From an uncultured Coriobacteriaceae bacterium (GTDB lineage Bacteria > Actinomycetota > Coriobacteriia > Coriobacteriales > Eggerthellaceae), in contig CACXFZ010000105.1 of NCBI GenBank assembly GCA_902767025.1, positions 1 through 10,718 on the forward strand: a DNA stretch of 10,718 bases. Direction: 5' to 3'. The translations under genes were made by a program, and so were the position numbers. The notes beneath the pieces were generated by a model. It saw nothing but the letters and a program-made list of their open reading frames with translations. It made no database searches and was not told where the DNA came from. Below are positions 1 through 7,343 of the stretch, piece after piece; the stretch's first letter is position 1; the number at the start of each line of letters is the position of its first letter.

Positions 1-1
1 A

Positions 2-60
2 TAGGCGGGAAAGCCCGGCGACGCGTACTCCACGTACGCGAGCCGGGCTTGGAGCGCCTA
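2..60 (-). terminator. Large three-tier hairpin, probable terminator of the signalling operon
   Basis: Three nested pairings are visible: TAGGCG (2-7) with CGCCTA (55-60), AAGCCCGGC (11-19) with GCCGGGCTT (42-50), and CGCGTAC (22-28) with GTACGCG (34-40), leaving a 5-base loop. Read on the minus strand the main stem ends in GGGCTTT, a short T-run, which suits termination of transcripts coming from the kinase gene that stops at 119. The T-run is weak, and on the plus strand there are only two Ts. It could therefore also be a bidirectional terminator shared with a gene left of the window. Confidence 0.6.
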
Positions 61-92
61 GGCGGGGTGGCTGGGCGTGCCGCAGCGTCGGC

Positions 93-125
93 GAAGTAGC
101 CAAAGGCCGGCGCACCGGCTACTTC
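93..125 (-). terminator. Hairpin overlapping the stop codon of the DegV-kinase gene
   Basis: GAAGTAGCC (93-101) pairs perfectly with GGCTACTTC (117-125); a competing inner pairing is GCCGG (106-110) with CCGGC (115-119). The right arm contains the stop codon of the kinase gene. No T-run follows on the minus strand, so this may protect the 3' end or act as a pause ahead of the larger hairpin at 2-60 rather than terminate alone. Confidence 0.4.
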
Positions 126-2770
126 AAATACATAAGTCCGAGGCTGCGCATCCACGTGTTGGCGGACACGGTTGCGCTGGCCTTCTGGAAGACGACCTCG
201 TCGAAGGGGGAATGCTGCTCCACCACTTTGAACAGCTCTTCCTGCTCCTGCAGCGTGAAGCCCGACACGCTCATGTACAGCTTGCCGCCATTGGCCCTGC
301 GGGCCTTGTGCAGCACGCGTTTGATGTACTTCTCAGGCGCCTCGACGACGTAGCCGCCATGCAGGTAGTTCAGCTTCATGCCGCGACGGTCCAGGCGGAA
401 CACCGGTTCCAGGTTCAGTGCGCTGATCAGCAGGCGCAGCGGCGTCGGCATGCCAAGGGCGATGATCGGCGAGTCGTAGGACGACACCATCACCGTCGTA
501 TCGATGCGGTCGGATATCGCATCCAGCTGCTCGACGATCTTCGCAGGCATCTCCCCTCGCTCGGCCAGGCGCGCGGCCTCGATGCCGAGGATGCCCATGC
601 CGCTCGAGAACTGGTGGGAATCCACCACGTAGACGTTGCCGAAGCTGCTGGCCGCCCGGCAAGCGGTCTCGTACCCCTTGCTCACCTTGCTGGACACCGA
701 CACGTGGACGATGGTTTCGGCATCCGAGAGCACTTCGCCGAAGAAGCTCTCGTACTCCTCCACCGTGCCGGGCGTCGTGTGCGCCTTGCCGCCGCCGCGC
801 AGGTACGCGAACAGGTTGTCGGAGTCGATTTCGAAGATGTCGCGGAAGCGGCCTTCCTCGGTGATGATGTAGTAGGGCATCAGGCGGATGCCGTGCTCCT
901 TCAGAACGTTGGGGGGCAGGTCGCACGGGCAGTCCATCGTCACGGCGATGGGCTTGCGCGGCCTGACCGTGCTCACCTTGAAGGTCTCGCCATCCTGCTG
1001 CACCACCGAGCGCTCGATAAGCTCGCTGGGCAGGTGCTGCAGAAGCGTGGCCTCCAGCAGGCTGCCGTGGATGGGCTTGGCAAGATAGGCCTGGAAGCCC
1101 TTGTTCACGTAGAACATGTTCATGTCCGAGCCCGCGTTGGCCGTCAGCGCGATCACCGGCGTGGTCTTGTTCAGGCCGTTGGGCTGGTTGCGCACGCGCT
1201 CCAGGGTTTCCACGCCGTCCATCTCGGGCATCTCATGGTCCATGAAGATGACGTCGTAGCGCGTCTGGCGCGTCTTTTCCAGGCACTCGCGGCCGCTGGC
1301 GGCAACGTCGGTGCGCACGCGCGTGGCACGCAGCAGCTTGCGCGACACCATGCGGTTCATATCGTTGTCGTCCACGATGAGCACGTGCGCCTCGGGGGCC
1401 TCGAAGGTGTTCTCGTAGCCCTGGCCGCCCTTCTGCACCTCGCTGATCGTGGTGTAGCTCATCGGAGTCTCCGACACGATGCCCTGCGGAACCTCGATGT
1501 GGAAGTGCGAGCCCTTCGTGTAGATGGAGTCGACGATGATGCGCCCGCCCATCAGGTCGACCAGCTGCTTGCTGATGGCCAGGCCCAAGCCGGTGCCTTC
1601 GACGTTGCGGGTGCGGTCTTCCTCGACGCGCTTGAACGAGTCGAACAGGTACGGGATGTTCTCCCGGCGGATGCCGATGCCCGTGTCCTCGACGTCGACG
1701 CGCAGCAGGAATTCGTTGGTGTTGGTCTTCTCGCCGTCCACCGACAGCGTCACCGAGCCCTCGTTGGTGTACTTGATGGCGTTGGTGAGGATGTTGATGA
1801 TCACCTGCTTCAGGCGCATCTCGTCGCCGTAGAGCATGCTGGGGATGTTCTCGCCCACGTTCACGTCGAAACGCAGGCCCTTTTCGCGTGCGCGCATCCA
1901 GAGCAGGTTCACGATCTCGGAGAGCATGCGGCTGGTTTCGTACTGCGACGACACCACTTCCATGCGGCCCGACTCGATCTTGGACAGGTCCAGGATGTCG
2001 TTGATCAGCGCGAGCAGCATCTTGCTGGCGTTCTGGATGTTGGTGGCGTTCTCGGCGATCTCCGTGGAGATCTGGTTGTCGCGCAGGATCATCTCGTTCA
2101 GGCCGATGATGGTGTTCAGCGGCGTGCGGATTTCGTGGCTCATGCTGCTGAAGAAGCGGTTCTGCGATTCGTTGAGGCGCTCGATCTGCTCCTTCTGCTC
2201 CTCGACCACCAGCGTCTCGCGCCGGTAGATGAGGCCCTGGTAGTGGACGAACAGCGCCACGACGATGCTCACCACCAGACCCGACACCAGCGTGTCCACG
2301 TAGATCATGCTCGGGTCGTTAAGCGGGGTCACCAGTTCGGGATGCAGGTAGGCGGCAACGGTGCATGCGATGAACGACGCCGATGCCAGCCCCAAGAATC
2401 CCCACATCGCCTTGCCCGGGAACACGATGGCGATGAACAATGCCACGATGATGAACCAGATGGGCGTGCCGCTGTTCGCACCGCCGCCCATGAAATAGCC
2501 CGCCGGGAAAAGCACGAACGCGGCCATGAGCACGACGAGCGTGCCTCCCACCTGCGTCTTTCCCGTGTTCCACGCATACGCGGTCGCGGCAATGAACAGG
2601 AGCGTGCACACGCCCAGCGTCACCGTCAGCGCAAAGCCCTGCCCTGCGGCCCCGGTGATGATGGTGACCATCAGCAAGGCGAACGACCCGGCGATGCCGC
2701 CCAGCAGGAACAAGCGCTCTTCGAGGGTGCGCTCGGAATCGGTAAGCGCGATGCGCAGTCTCTCCATCAT
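119..2770 (-). CDS. Membrane hybrid histidine kinase with receiver and C-terminal DegV-like domain
   Basis: The product is 883 residues. Residues about 20-180 form roughly six membrane spans, followed by a short coiled linker. HisKA contains SHEIRTP with phospho-acceptor His212. HATPase_c shows the N-box Asn330, DTGIGI (362-367) and GTGLGL (392-397). The receiver (461-580) has the acidic pair Asp467-Asp468, phospho-acceptor Asp511 in FMDHEMPEMDG, Thr543 and Lys565. From about 607 to the end the sequence matches the DegV/FakB (EDD) fold: DCPCDLP near its start, HTTPG at 664-668, VSVSSKVSKGY at 690-700, VVDS at 715-718. That family binds fatty acids. No Hpt domain is present. The first ATG (2770) is favoured over the second (2767) because GGGGGTGAT lies at good spacing; the start overlaps the upstream kinase stop as ATGA, suggesting translational coupling. 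The signal sensed is unknown; a lipid input through the DegV part is inferred. Confidence 0.93.
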   Translation of the reverse strand: MMERLRIALTDSERTLEERLFLLGGIAGSFALLMVTIITGAAGQGFALTVTLGVCTLLFIAATAYAWNTGKTQVGGTLVVLMAAFVLFPAGYFMGGGANSGTPIWFIIVALFIAIVFPGKAMWGFLGLASASFIACTVAAYLHPELVTPLNDPSMIYVDTLVSGLVVSIVVALFVHYQGLIYRRETLVVEEQKEQIERLNESQNRFFSSMSHEIRTPLNTIIGLNEMILRDNQISTEIAENATNIQNASKMLLALINDILDLSKIESGRMEVVSSQYETSRMLSEIVNLLWMRAREKGLRFDVNVGENIPSMLYGDEMRLKQVIINILTNAIKYTNEGSVTLSVDGEKTNTNEFLLRVDVEDTGIGIRRENIPYLFDSFKRVEEDRTRNVEGTGLGLAISKQLVDLMGGRIIVDSIYTKGSHFHIEVPQGIVSETPMSYTTISEVQKGGQGYENTFEAPEAHVLIVDDNDMNRMVSRKLLRATRVRTDVAASGRECLEKTRQTRYDVIFMDHEMPEMDGVETLERVRNQPNGLNKTTPVIALTANAGSDMNMFYVNKGFQAYLAKPIHGSLLEATLLQHLPSELIERSVVQQDGETFKVSTVRPRKPIAVTMDCPCDLPPNVLKEHGIRLMPYYIITEEGRFRDIFEIDSDNLFAYLRGGGKAHTTPGTVEEYESFFGEVLSDAETIVHVSVSSKVSKGYETACRAASSFGNVYVVDSHQFSSGMGILGIEAARLAERGEMPAKIVEQLDAISDRIDTTVMVSSYDSPIIALGMPTPLRLLISALNLEPVFRLDRRGMKLNYLHGGYVVEAPEKYIKRVLHKARRANGGKLYMSVSGFTLQEQEELFKVVEQHSPFDEVVFQKASATVSANTWMRSLGLMYLK

Positions 2771-2784
2771 GCCCGATCACCCCC
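2767..2784 (-). promoter_or_regulatory. Ribosome-binding site and ATGA start/stop overlap joining the two kinase genes
   Basis: On the minus strand GGGGGTGAT (2784-2776) closely matches the 16S anti-Shine-Dalgarno complement. It precedes the ATG at 2770, whose last bases supply the TGA stop of the upstream kinase. This decides the start between two adjacent ATG codons and indicates coupled translation. Confidence 0.75.
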
Positions 2785-5541
2785 TATGGTCTCCAACTCT
2801 TCCAAGGCGCCGGCGAAATCGAACTCCTCCACCTTCGCCATCACGCCGGACAGCAGCTCCGAGACCTCGACACCCTTGTACGAGCGCCCTTGGTAGTCCT
2901 GCAGGAACTGCTCGACGGCGTCGCCTTCGAACGTCTCGAGCAGCTGCGTCAATTCGGCCTTGAGCTTGTCCCATTCGGTGATGTCCAGCGACGTCAGGTT
3001 GCCGGACGCGGCCTTCTTGCCCTTCTGCTGCGCCTCGGCCACCATGTGGCGCGTGGGGTCTTCGGCGATCTCGGGGTTGGCCGCAAGCACGCCGAGCACG
3101 CGCTTGTATTCGGCAAGCAGCGCCTCGTGATGGGCCTCGATGGTATCCACGTCTTCCGCCTTCGCCGCCATCTCCTCGGTGTAGGCGATTTCGGCGAGTT
3201 TCGATGCTCCGATGGTCTTCGACGAGCTCTTCAGCGCATGGACCAGGATGGCGTAGTTCTTCCAGTCCTTGCGGTCGTGGAAGTCGACGATGTCGTTGAA
3301 CGTCTTGCCGGACGTGGACAGGTACACGCGCACAAGGTCGATGTAGTCGTCCAGGCTGCCGCCGCAGTACGTCAGCGCCGTGGCCATGTCGATGCCCTCC
3401 ATCTGCGTGAAGGGATCCTGCTGCGCCTCCGCCGCGACCTCGGGCGAGGCGCCCGGCACGGGCTGCGGCGGCTTTTCCTCTTCCACGAAGCGCTTCTTCT
3501 CTTCGGGGATGTAGGTTTCGAGCACCTCGTTGAGCAGCGCGTTGTCGATGGGCTTTGCCACGAAGTCGCTGAACCCTTCTTCCAGGAACATCTCGCGCGC
3601 GCCGGCGATCGCATTCGCCGTGAGCGCGATGATGGGCACCTGGCTGAAGTACGAGCCCTCCTTGTTGCGGATGGCGTGGAAGCACTCGATGCCGTCCATG
3701 CCGGGCATCATGTGGTCCATGAACACGAAGTCGTAGTCGCGCGACTCGATCTGGGCAAGCGCCTCCTCGCCCGACGACGCGGCCGTGATCTTGATGCGGT
3801 ACTTGCGCAGCAGGCCCTCGACCACCTTCAGGTTCATCAGGTTGTCGTCGACCACCAGCACCTTGGCGGTGGGCGCCTCGAAGCGACGCGCCTCCTGGTA
3901 CTTGCGCGGGTTGTCCAGGATATCGCCGCCGTTGAACATCTCGGCCAGCGTCATGGCGTTGTACGGCTTGTACAGGATGTGCATGCGCGTCTTGGCCGGC
4001 GGCTGCTGGTCGCGGTCGATGATCAGGATCGTGGACATCTCAGACGAGACCTCGTCGAAGTACTCCGTGTCCTCCAGGTATTCGTCCAGGCCGATGAACA
4101 GGTGCGTGAACGAGCCCTGGCGCAGGCGGCGGCGCAGTTCGGAAAGCGACGACGAGCGGTGCATCAGGATGTCCAGGTGCTCCTGGATGTGGTTGATGTG
4201 GTCGATGTAGTCGTCGCGTATAAGCGATTCGGTGGTCTCGGCGTTGTAGTACCAGATGGCGTTGACCCGCTCGGGATGGGTCAGGGCGATGCACGGGCGG
4301 TCGTCCATCACCTTCTGCGGGATGCTGAACGAGAACTCGCTGCCCTGCCCCTGCTGCGACGAGACGGTGAGGAAGCCGCCCATGCGCTTGATCAGCGCCG
4401 AGCTGATGGTCAGGCCCAGGCCCAGGCCCTCGGCCGTGCGGCTGCGGTCGGTGTCCGCCTGGTAGAAGCTTTGGAAGATCTGCTCCTGCTGCTCTTCGGA
4501 CAGGCCGATGCCGGTGTCCTTGATGCGCACGAGCAGGTTGACGCCGTATTCCTCCGGGCGGAAGCCCACATTGACGGTGACGCCGCCTTCGTTGGTGAAC
4601 TTGATGGCGTTGCCGATGAGGTTGTTCATCACGCGGCGCAGCTGCTGCTCGTCGCCGTAGAGCAGGCAGGGGATGCCCGGGTCGCAGTCGAAGATGACTT
4701 CCAGGTTCTTCTCGCGGTTCTGAAACACCGTCATGTTCATGACGTCGTTGATCGTGCTCGTGATGTTGTAGGCGCGCGGTGCGAGCGCGAGCATGTCGGC
4801 TTCGAGCGCCGCGTAGTCCATGATGTCCGACACGATGGTGTGCAGCTCGATGCCCGTCATCTGGATGTCGAGCGCCTCGCGGTGCGCGCTCTCGGACAGG
4901 TCTTCCTGCAGCAGGATCTCGCTCATGCCGGAAATGGTGTTGATGGGGGTGCGCAGCTCGTGGCTGGTGTTGGCCACGAAGTCGTCCTTGATCTTCTGAA
5001 CGCGGGCGATCTCCTGGTCGAGGCTGGCGACCTCTTCTTCGATCTCGCCCGTGCGGAAGATGCTGTAGAACACCAGGATGTTGCACACGAGCCACGACAG
5101 CAGCTGCAATGCCATGCGGTCGGCCTCGAGCGTGTTCTCGGGGATGATGAAGCTCTGCTTGACCACGATGTGGTAGAGCAGCAGCAGGATCTGCGTGGCG
5201 AACACCAGGTCGAACACCGGGCGCAGCTGGTACAGGCCGAACAGCACCGTGAACACGCACATCGTGGGCAGGATGACGTTGAAGTTCTCGGAATGCATGC
5301 CGTAGAAGAAGATGCTGACGCACGCGAACAGCGTGATGATGATGGCCCGAGACGTGTGGTCGCGGAAACCTGTCATGTAGGCCCACCACACGAACGCGAC
5401 CTCGACGGCGAGCAGAGGCACGAAGCCCGGCCACCAGCCCAGGGTGGCGGTCACGTACATCAGAAACACCGAGAAAATGGTAAACGAGATGAGGATGAGC
5501 GACTCGCGCGTGCGTTGGCGTTTAAGTGCTCGTTCGGTCAT
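2767..5541 (-). CDS. Membrane hybrid histidine kinase with degenerate receiver, active receiver and Hpt domain
   Basis: The product is 924 residues. Several membrane spans lie within about 15-165, with no large extracytoplasmic sensor, then a short coiled linker. HisKA has SHELRTP with His194. HATPase_c has Asn311, DTGIGL (342-347) and GLGLGL (372-377). Residues about 413-535 look receiver-like but lack the N-terminal acidic pair; a KP pair (525-526) remains. A complete receiver follows (558-680) with Asp565-Asp566, phospho-acceptor Asp609 in FMDHMMPGMDG, Thr641 and Lys663. A Pro/Ala/Glu-rich linker leads to an Hpt domain with His768 in VHALKSSS. The last 75 residues form a predicted helical unit with a FDFAGALEELE segment, a type often found as a receiver or Hpt appendage. 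It starts at ATG 5541 with AAAGG six bases upstream. It sits 64 bases after the HD-GYP gene and overlaps the DegV-kinase by 4 bases. It is probably the phosphotransfer hub of this operon (inference). Confidence 0.94.
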   Translation of the reverse strand: MTERALKRQRTRESLILISFTIFSVFLMYVTATLGWWPGFVPLLAVEVAFVWWAYMTGFRDHTSRAIIITLFACVSIFFYGMHSENFNVILPTMCVFTVLFGLYQLRPVFDLVFATQILLLLYHIVVKQSFIIPENTLEADRMALQLLSWLVCNILVFYSIFRTGEIEEEVASLDQEIARVQKIKDDFVANTSHELRTPINTISGMSEILLQEDLSESAHREALDIQMTGIELHTIVSDIMDYAALEADMLALAPRAYNITSTINDVMNMTVFQNREKNLEVIFDCDPGIPCLLYGDEQQLRRVMNNLIGNAIKFTNEGGVTVNVGFRPEEYGVNLLVRIKDTGIGLSEEQQEQIFQSFYQADTDRSRTAEGLGLGLTISSALIKRMGGFLTVSSQQGQGSEFSFSIPQKVMDDRPCIALTHPERVNAIWYYNAETTESLIRDDYIDHINHIQEHLDILMHRSSSLSELRRRLRQGSFTHLFIGLDEYLEDTEYFDEVSSEMSTILIIDRDQQPPAKTRMHILYKPYNAMTLAEMFNGGDILDNPRKYQEARRFEAPTAKVLVVDDNLMNLKVVEGLLRKYRIKITAASSGEEALAQIESRDYDFVFMDHMMPGMDGIECFHAIRNKEGSYFSQVPIIALTANAIAGAREMFLEEGFSDFVAKPIDNALLNEVLETYIPEEKKRFVEEEKPPQPVPGASPEVAAEAQQDPFTQMEGIDMATALTYCGGSLDDYIDLVRVYLSTSGKTFNDIVDFHDRKDWKNYAILVHALKSSSKTIGASKLAEIAYTEEMAAKAEDVDTIEAHHEALLAEYKRVLGVLAANPEIAEDPTRHMVAEAQQKGKKAASGNLTSLDITEWDKLKAELTQLLETFEGDAVEQFLQDYQGRSYKGVEVSELLSGVMAKVEEFDFAGALEELETIGGDRA

Positions 5542-5605
5542 AGGGTGCCTTTCTGTTGCAGCTGTGCGGCAGCGGTCTGCGCGCTCGGTGGATGCCCTGC
5601 CCCCG

Positions 5606-6676
5606 CTATTCGGGTTCCTCGCCCACGTACTCGCGCAGTTCGTGCAGCATTTCCAAGAACGCGTCGGTGATGACGGGGTCGAACTGCAGTCCCCGTCCGT
5701 CTTCGATGATGGCCAGCGATGCCGTCAGGGGGCGGATGCCCTTCTTGTACACGCGGTCCTCGTAGAGCGCGTCGAAGACGTCGGCAATAGACATGATGCG
5801 CGCGCACAGCGGGATGCTCTCCCCCACGAGCTGCGAGGGGTAGCCCGTCCCGTCCCACCGCTCGTGGTGGTGCAGCGCGATGTCGTGGGCGATGTCCAGG
5901 TACTCGGGGTCTTCGACCTCGCCCAGCAGGTCGTCGACGATTTCGGCGCCGTAGATCGTGTGCATCTTGATCGTTTCGAACTCCGCTTCGGTCAAGCTCG
6001 CCGGCTTGTTCAGGATCGAGTCGCTGATCTTGATCTTGCCCACGTCATGCAGCGGCGCGGCGCGGATGGTGTTGCTGATGTAGTCGTCGGTGAGGATATC
6101 CGGGTACAGGCCCTTGCGTTTGAGCGCCTTGATGATCATCTCCACGTAGGTTTGCGTGTTCTTCACATGGCGGCCCGTGTTGCTGTCGCGCAGCTCGATG
6201 AGGTTCGCCATGCCCACGATGACCGCATCCTGGATCTTCTGGATGCGCTTGCTGCGCGCGATGATCACCTCGGCTTGGGAGGCCACCATCTCCTCGAGCT
6301 GGTTGCGGTAGCCGAACAGCTCCACGACGCGCCTCACGCGGTTGAGCAGCACAACGGGGACGAACGGCTTGCCCACGAAGTCGATGGCGCCGGCTTCCAG
6401 GCAGCGGGCCTCACTTGCGGGATCTTGGCTTGCGGTGAGGAAGATGACGGGGATGCTTTCGTATTCGGGGTTCGACTTCAGCTTCTCGAGCACCTCGAAA
6501 CCGTCCATCTCGGGCATGTTCAAATCGAGCAGGATCAAATCGGGGCGGTTCTTCTCGAGGTATTTGAATACCATCGCCCCCGAATTAACCGTGGCGACAC
6601 GGTAGTCTTGGTCGAGGATGCCCTTCGCAAGCTTTAAGCTCGTGGTGTCATCGTCAACAATGAGTATGATGTTCAT
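5606..6676 (-). CDS. Response regulator with HD-GYP cyclic-di-GMP phosphodiesterase output
   Basis: Numbered from ATG 6676 (356 residues). An N-terminal receiver has Asp8-Asp9-Asp10, phospho-acceptor Asp51 in LLDLNMPEMDG, Thr81 and Lys103 (VGKPF). A helical linker leads to an HD-GYP domain with all hallmark motifs: ELRDSNTGRH (His170), HDVGKI (His210-Asp211), KMHTIYG (His239), HHHERWDGTGYP (about 269-280) and ADVFDAL (Asp299). The full set of metal ligands suggests an active enzyme that hydrolyses c-di-GMP, as in RpfG-type proteins. A GTG four codons upstream (6688) is possible, but GGGGGA just before the ATG and the usual short N-terminus of receivers favour 6676. First gene of the operon; phosphorylation by the two downstream kinases is inferred from linkage. 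Confidence 0.95.
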   Translation of the reverse strand: MNIILIVDDDTTSLKLAKGILDQDYRVATVNSGAMVFKYLEKNRPDLILLDLNMPEMDGFEVLEKLKSNPEYESIPVIFLTASQDPASEARCLEAGAIDFVGKPFVPVVLLNRVRRVVELFGYRNQLEEMVASQAEVIIARSKRIQKIQDAVIVGMANLIELRDSNTGRHVKNTQTYVEMIIKALKRKGLYPDILTDDYISNTIRAAPLHDVGKIKISDSILNKPASLTEAEFETIKMHTIYGAEIVDDLLGEVEDPEYLDIAHDIALHHHERWDGTGYPSQLVGESIPLCARIMSIADVFDALYEDRVYKKGIRPLTASLAIIEDGRGLQFDPVITDAFLEMLHELREYVGEEPE

Positions 6677-6703
6677 TAAATCCCCCACACGCCCCTTGGT
6701 TGC

Positions 6704-6715
6704 AATCTATAGATT
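6704..6715. promoter_or_regulatory. 12-base palindrome upstream of the HD-GYP gene
   Basis: AATCTATAGATT is a perfect palindrome centred about 34 bases before the ATG at 6676. It could be a repressor operator; its TATAGA/TAGATT segments also resemble a -10 box on the minus strand, but no good -35 lies at the right distance. A chance palindrome cannot be excluded. Confidence 0.25.
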
Positions 6716-6865
6716 CTACCATTCGAGCAAGCCGGGATGCCCTAGATGGGAATAATCGGGGCCAACGAAGCCCCAACCGTCGGACCCCGCAGGACCCATG
6801 AGCGATGGCGAAGCGGGCGAAACGGACGTATGCTACGCCAAAATCCCCTTTATCTTTGATTTTTT

Positions 6866-6910
6866 CCACAAGATGTACGAATCTTCTAGACGAACACCAC
6901 AAAATGTGGT
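6866..6910. promoter_or_regulatory. Pair of CCACA-N3-TGT dyads 31 bases apart, candidate operator
   Basis: ACCACAAAATGTGGT (6896-6910) is a perfect inverted repeat with 6-base arms and a 3-base spacer. A degenerate copy, CCACAAGATGTAC (6866-6878), lies exactly 31 bases to the left, about three helical turns, so both would face the same side of the DNA. The position between divergent genes fits a transcription-factor site. The cognate regulator is unknown. Confidence 0.4.
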
Positions 6911-6923
6911 AACTACATAGGAA

Positions 6924-6941
6924 GGCGCAGTAGGTTGCGCC
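6924..6941 (+). promoter_or_regulatory. Hairpin immediately before the ATG at 6942
   Basis: GGCGCA (6924-6929) pairs with TGCGCC (6936-6941), loop GTAGGT. The loop carries AGG seven bases before the ATG at 6942. If that ATG is used, the hairpin would hide its only Shine-Dalgarno-like triplet; if translation starts at 6990 the hairpin is part of the 5' leader. Confidence 0.35.
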
Positions 6942-6989
6942 ATGCTACACCAAAACACAGCAGTAAACGTACTAGAGAAAAGACGCAGA

Positions 6990-7253
6990 ATGAACGACAA
7001 GATCTCGGGTGTACATGTATACGGAGGCGGCCCTGTCCGCCATTACGTATTCGCAGGCGAGCAGCAACGCCGCCGTAAATCCTTTTTCATAACCGCATTG
7101 CTGGGGCTCGTGTTCGCCCTCCTGCTTGCCTATTGCGTCAAGCTGGTGTATGCGGACGTCTCGCAGCCCACGGCCGCCACGGCCGAACCGGTCGCCACCG
7201 AACAGGTTGCCGTCGAGACCGCCGAGCAGGCCGCAGCCGCCGAAGCCGCCTAG
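6990..7253 (+). CDS. Small single-span membrane protein with Ala/Glu-rich tail, function unknown
   Basis: From ATG 6990 the product is 87 residues: a short N-terminal region with HVYGGG, a basic stop-transfer-like cluster (QQRRRK), one hydrophobic span (about residues 31-54) and a low-complexity Ala/Thr/Val/Glu tail. The positive-inside rule suggests the N-terminus is cytoplasmic and the Ala-rich tail outside. An in-frame ATG at 6942 would add 16 residues. The bases between the two ATGs are A+T-rich and unlike coding sequence here, so I prefer 6990, although neither start has a strong ribosome-binding site. The gene is divergent from the signalling operon and ends at a strong terminator. I do not recognise a family. 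Confidence 0.6.
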   Translation: MNDKISGVHVYGGGPVRHYVFAGEQQRRRKSFFITALLGLVFALLLAYCVKLVYADVSQPTAATAEPVATEQVAVETAEQAAAAEAA

Positions 7254-7283
7254 CACCGCGCATGCACATACCCCCACAGAGAG

Positions 7284-7320
7284 CGGGCGCCGGCCTCGAA
7301 GCAAGGGCGGCGCCCGTTTC
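7284..7320 (+). terminator. Intrinsic terminator of the small membrane-protein gene
   Basis: CGGGCGCCG (7284-7292) pairs perfectly with CGGCGCCCG (7308-7316) across a 15-base loop and is followed by TTTCC on the plus strand, with further Ts about ten bases on. It lies 30 bases after the small gene's stop and just before the convergent symporter stop. On the minus strand no T-run follows, so it mainly serves the plus-strand gene. Confidence 0.65.
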
Positions 7321-7343
7321 CATTGTTCTTCAGGCGACTGCGG

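Larger units (their letters stand above)
6677..6989. other. Intergenic region between divergent transcription units, rich in dyads
   Basis: This stretch separates the minus-strand signalling operon from the plus-strand small membrane protein and is more A+T-rich than the genes around it. It holds a 12-base palindrome AATCTATAGATT (6704-6715), a GGGGC/GCCCC hairpin (6758-6774, 7-base loop), a related pair of CCACA-N3-TGT dyads (6866-6878, 6896-6910) and a hairpin at 6924-6941. Promoters for both directions must lie here, but I could not pick a -35/-10 pair with good spacing for either. I see no convincing gene in it. Confidence 0.6.

Noticed and set aside
77..2896. Very long plus-strand open frame (939 codons) opposite the DegV-kinase
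   Set aside because: It mirrors codon positions of the real gene in G+C-rich DNA; the product is a His/Asp/Val/Arg-rich low-complexity string with no domains.
2890..5670. Plus-strand open frame (926 codons) opposite the Hpt kinase
   Set aside because: Same artefact: the opposite strand encodes a complete, motif-bearing kinase, while this frame has biased Val/Ala/Leu/Asp/His composition and no recognisable domain.
5444..6637. Plus-strand open frame opposite the HD-GYP gene
   Set aside because: Shadow of the HD-GYP gene; composition unlike real proteins of the window.
6689..6860. Possible c-di-GMP riboswitch ahead of the HD-GYP gene
   Set aside because: I looked for the conserved c-di-GMP-I core and did not find it; only a simple GGGGC/GCCCC hairpin is visible.
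6862..6870. TTTTCCACA resembling a DnaA box
   Set aside because: A single imperfect box with no cluster, no dnaA/dnaN neighbours and no replication context.
6654..6902. 82-codon minus-strand frame between the divergent genes
   Set aside because: It starts at TTG without a ribosome-binding site, overlaps the HD-GYP start and the dyads, and gives a Cys/Arg-rich product without domains.
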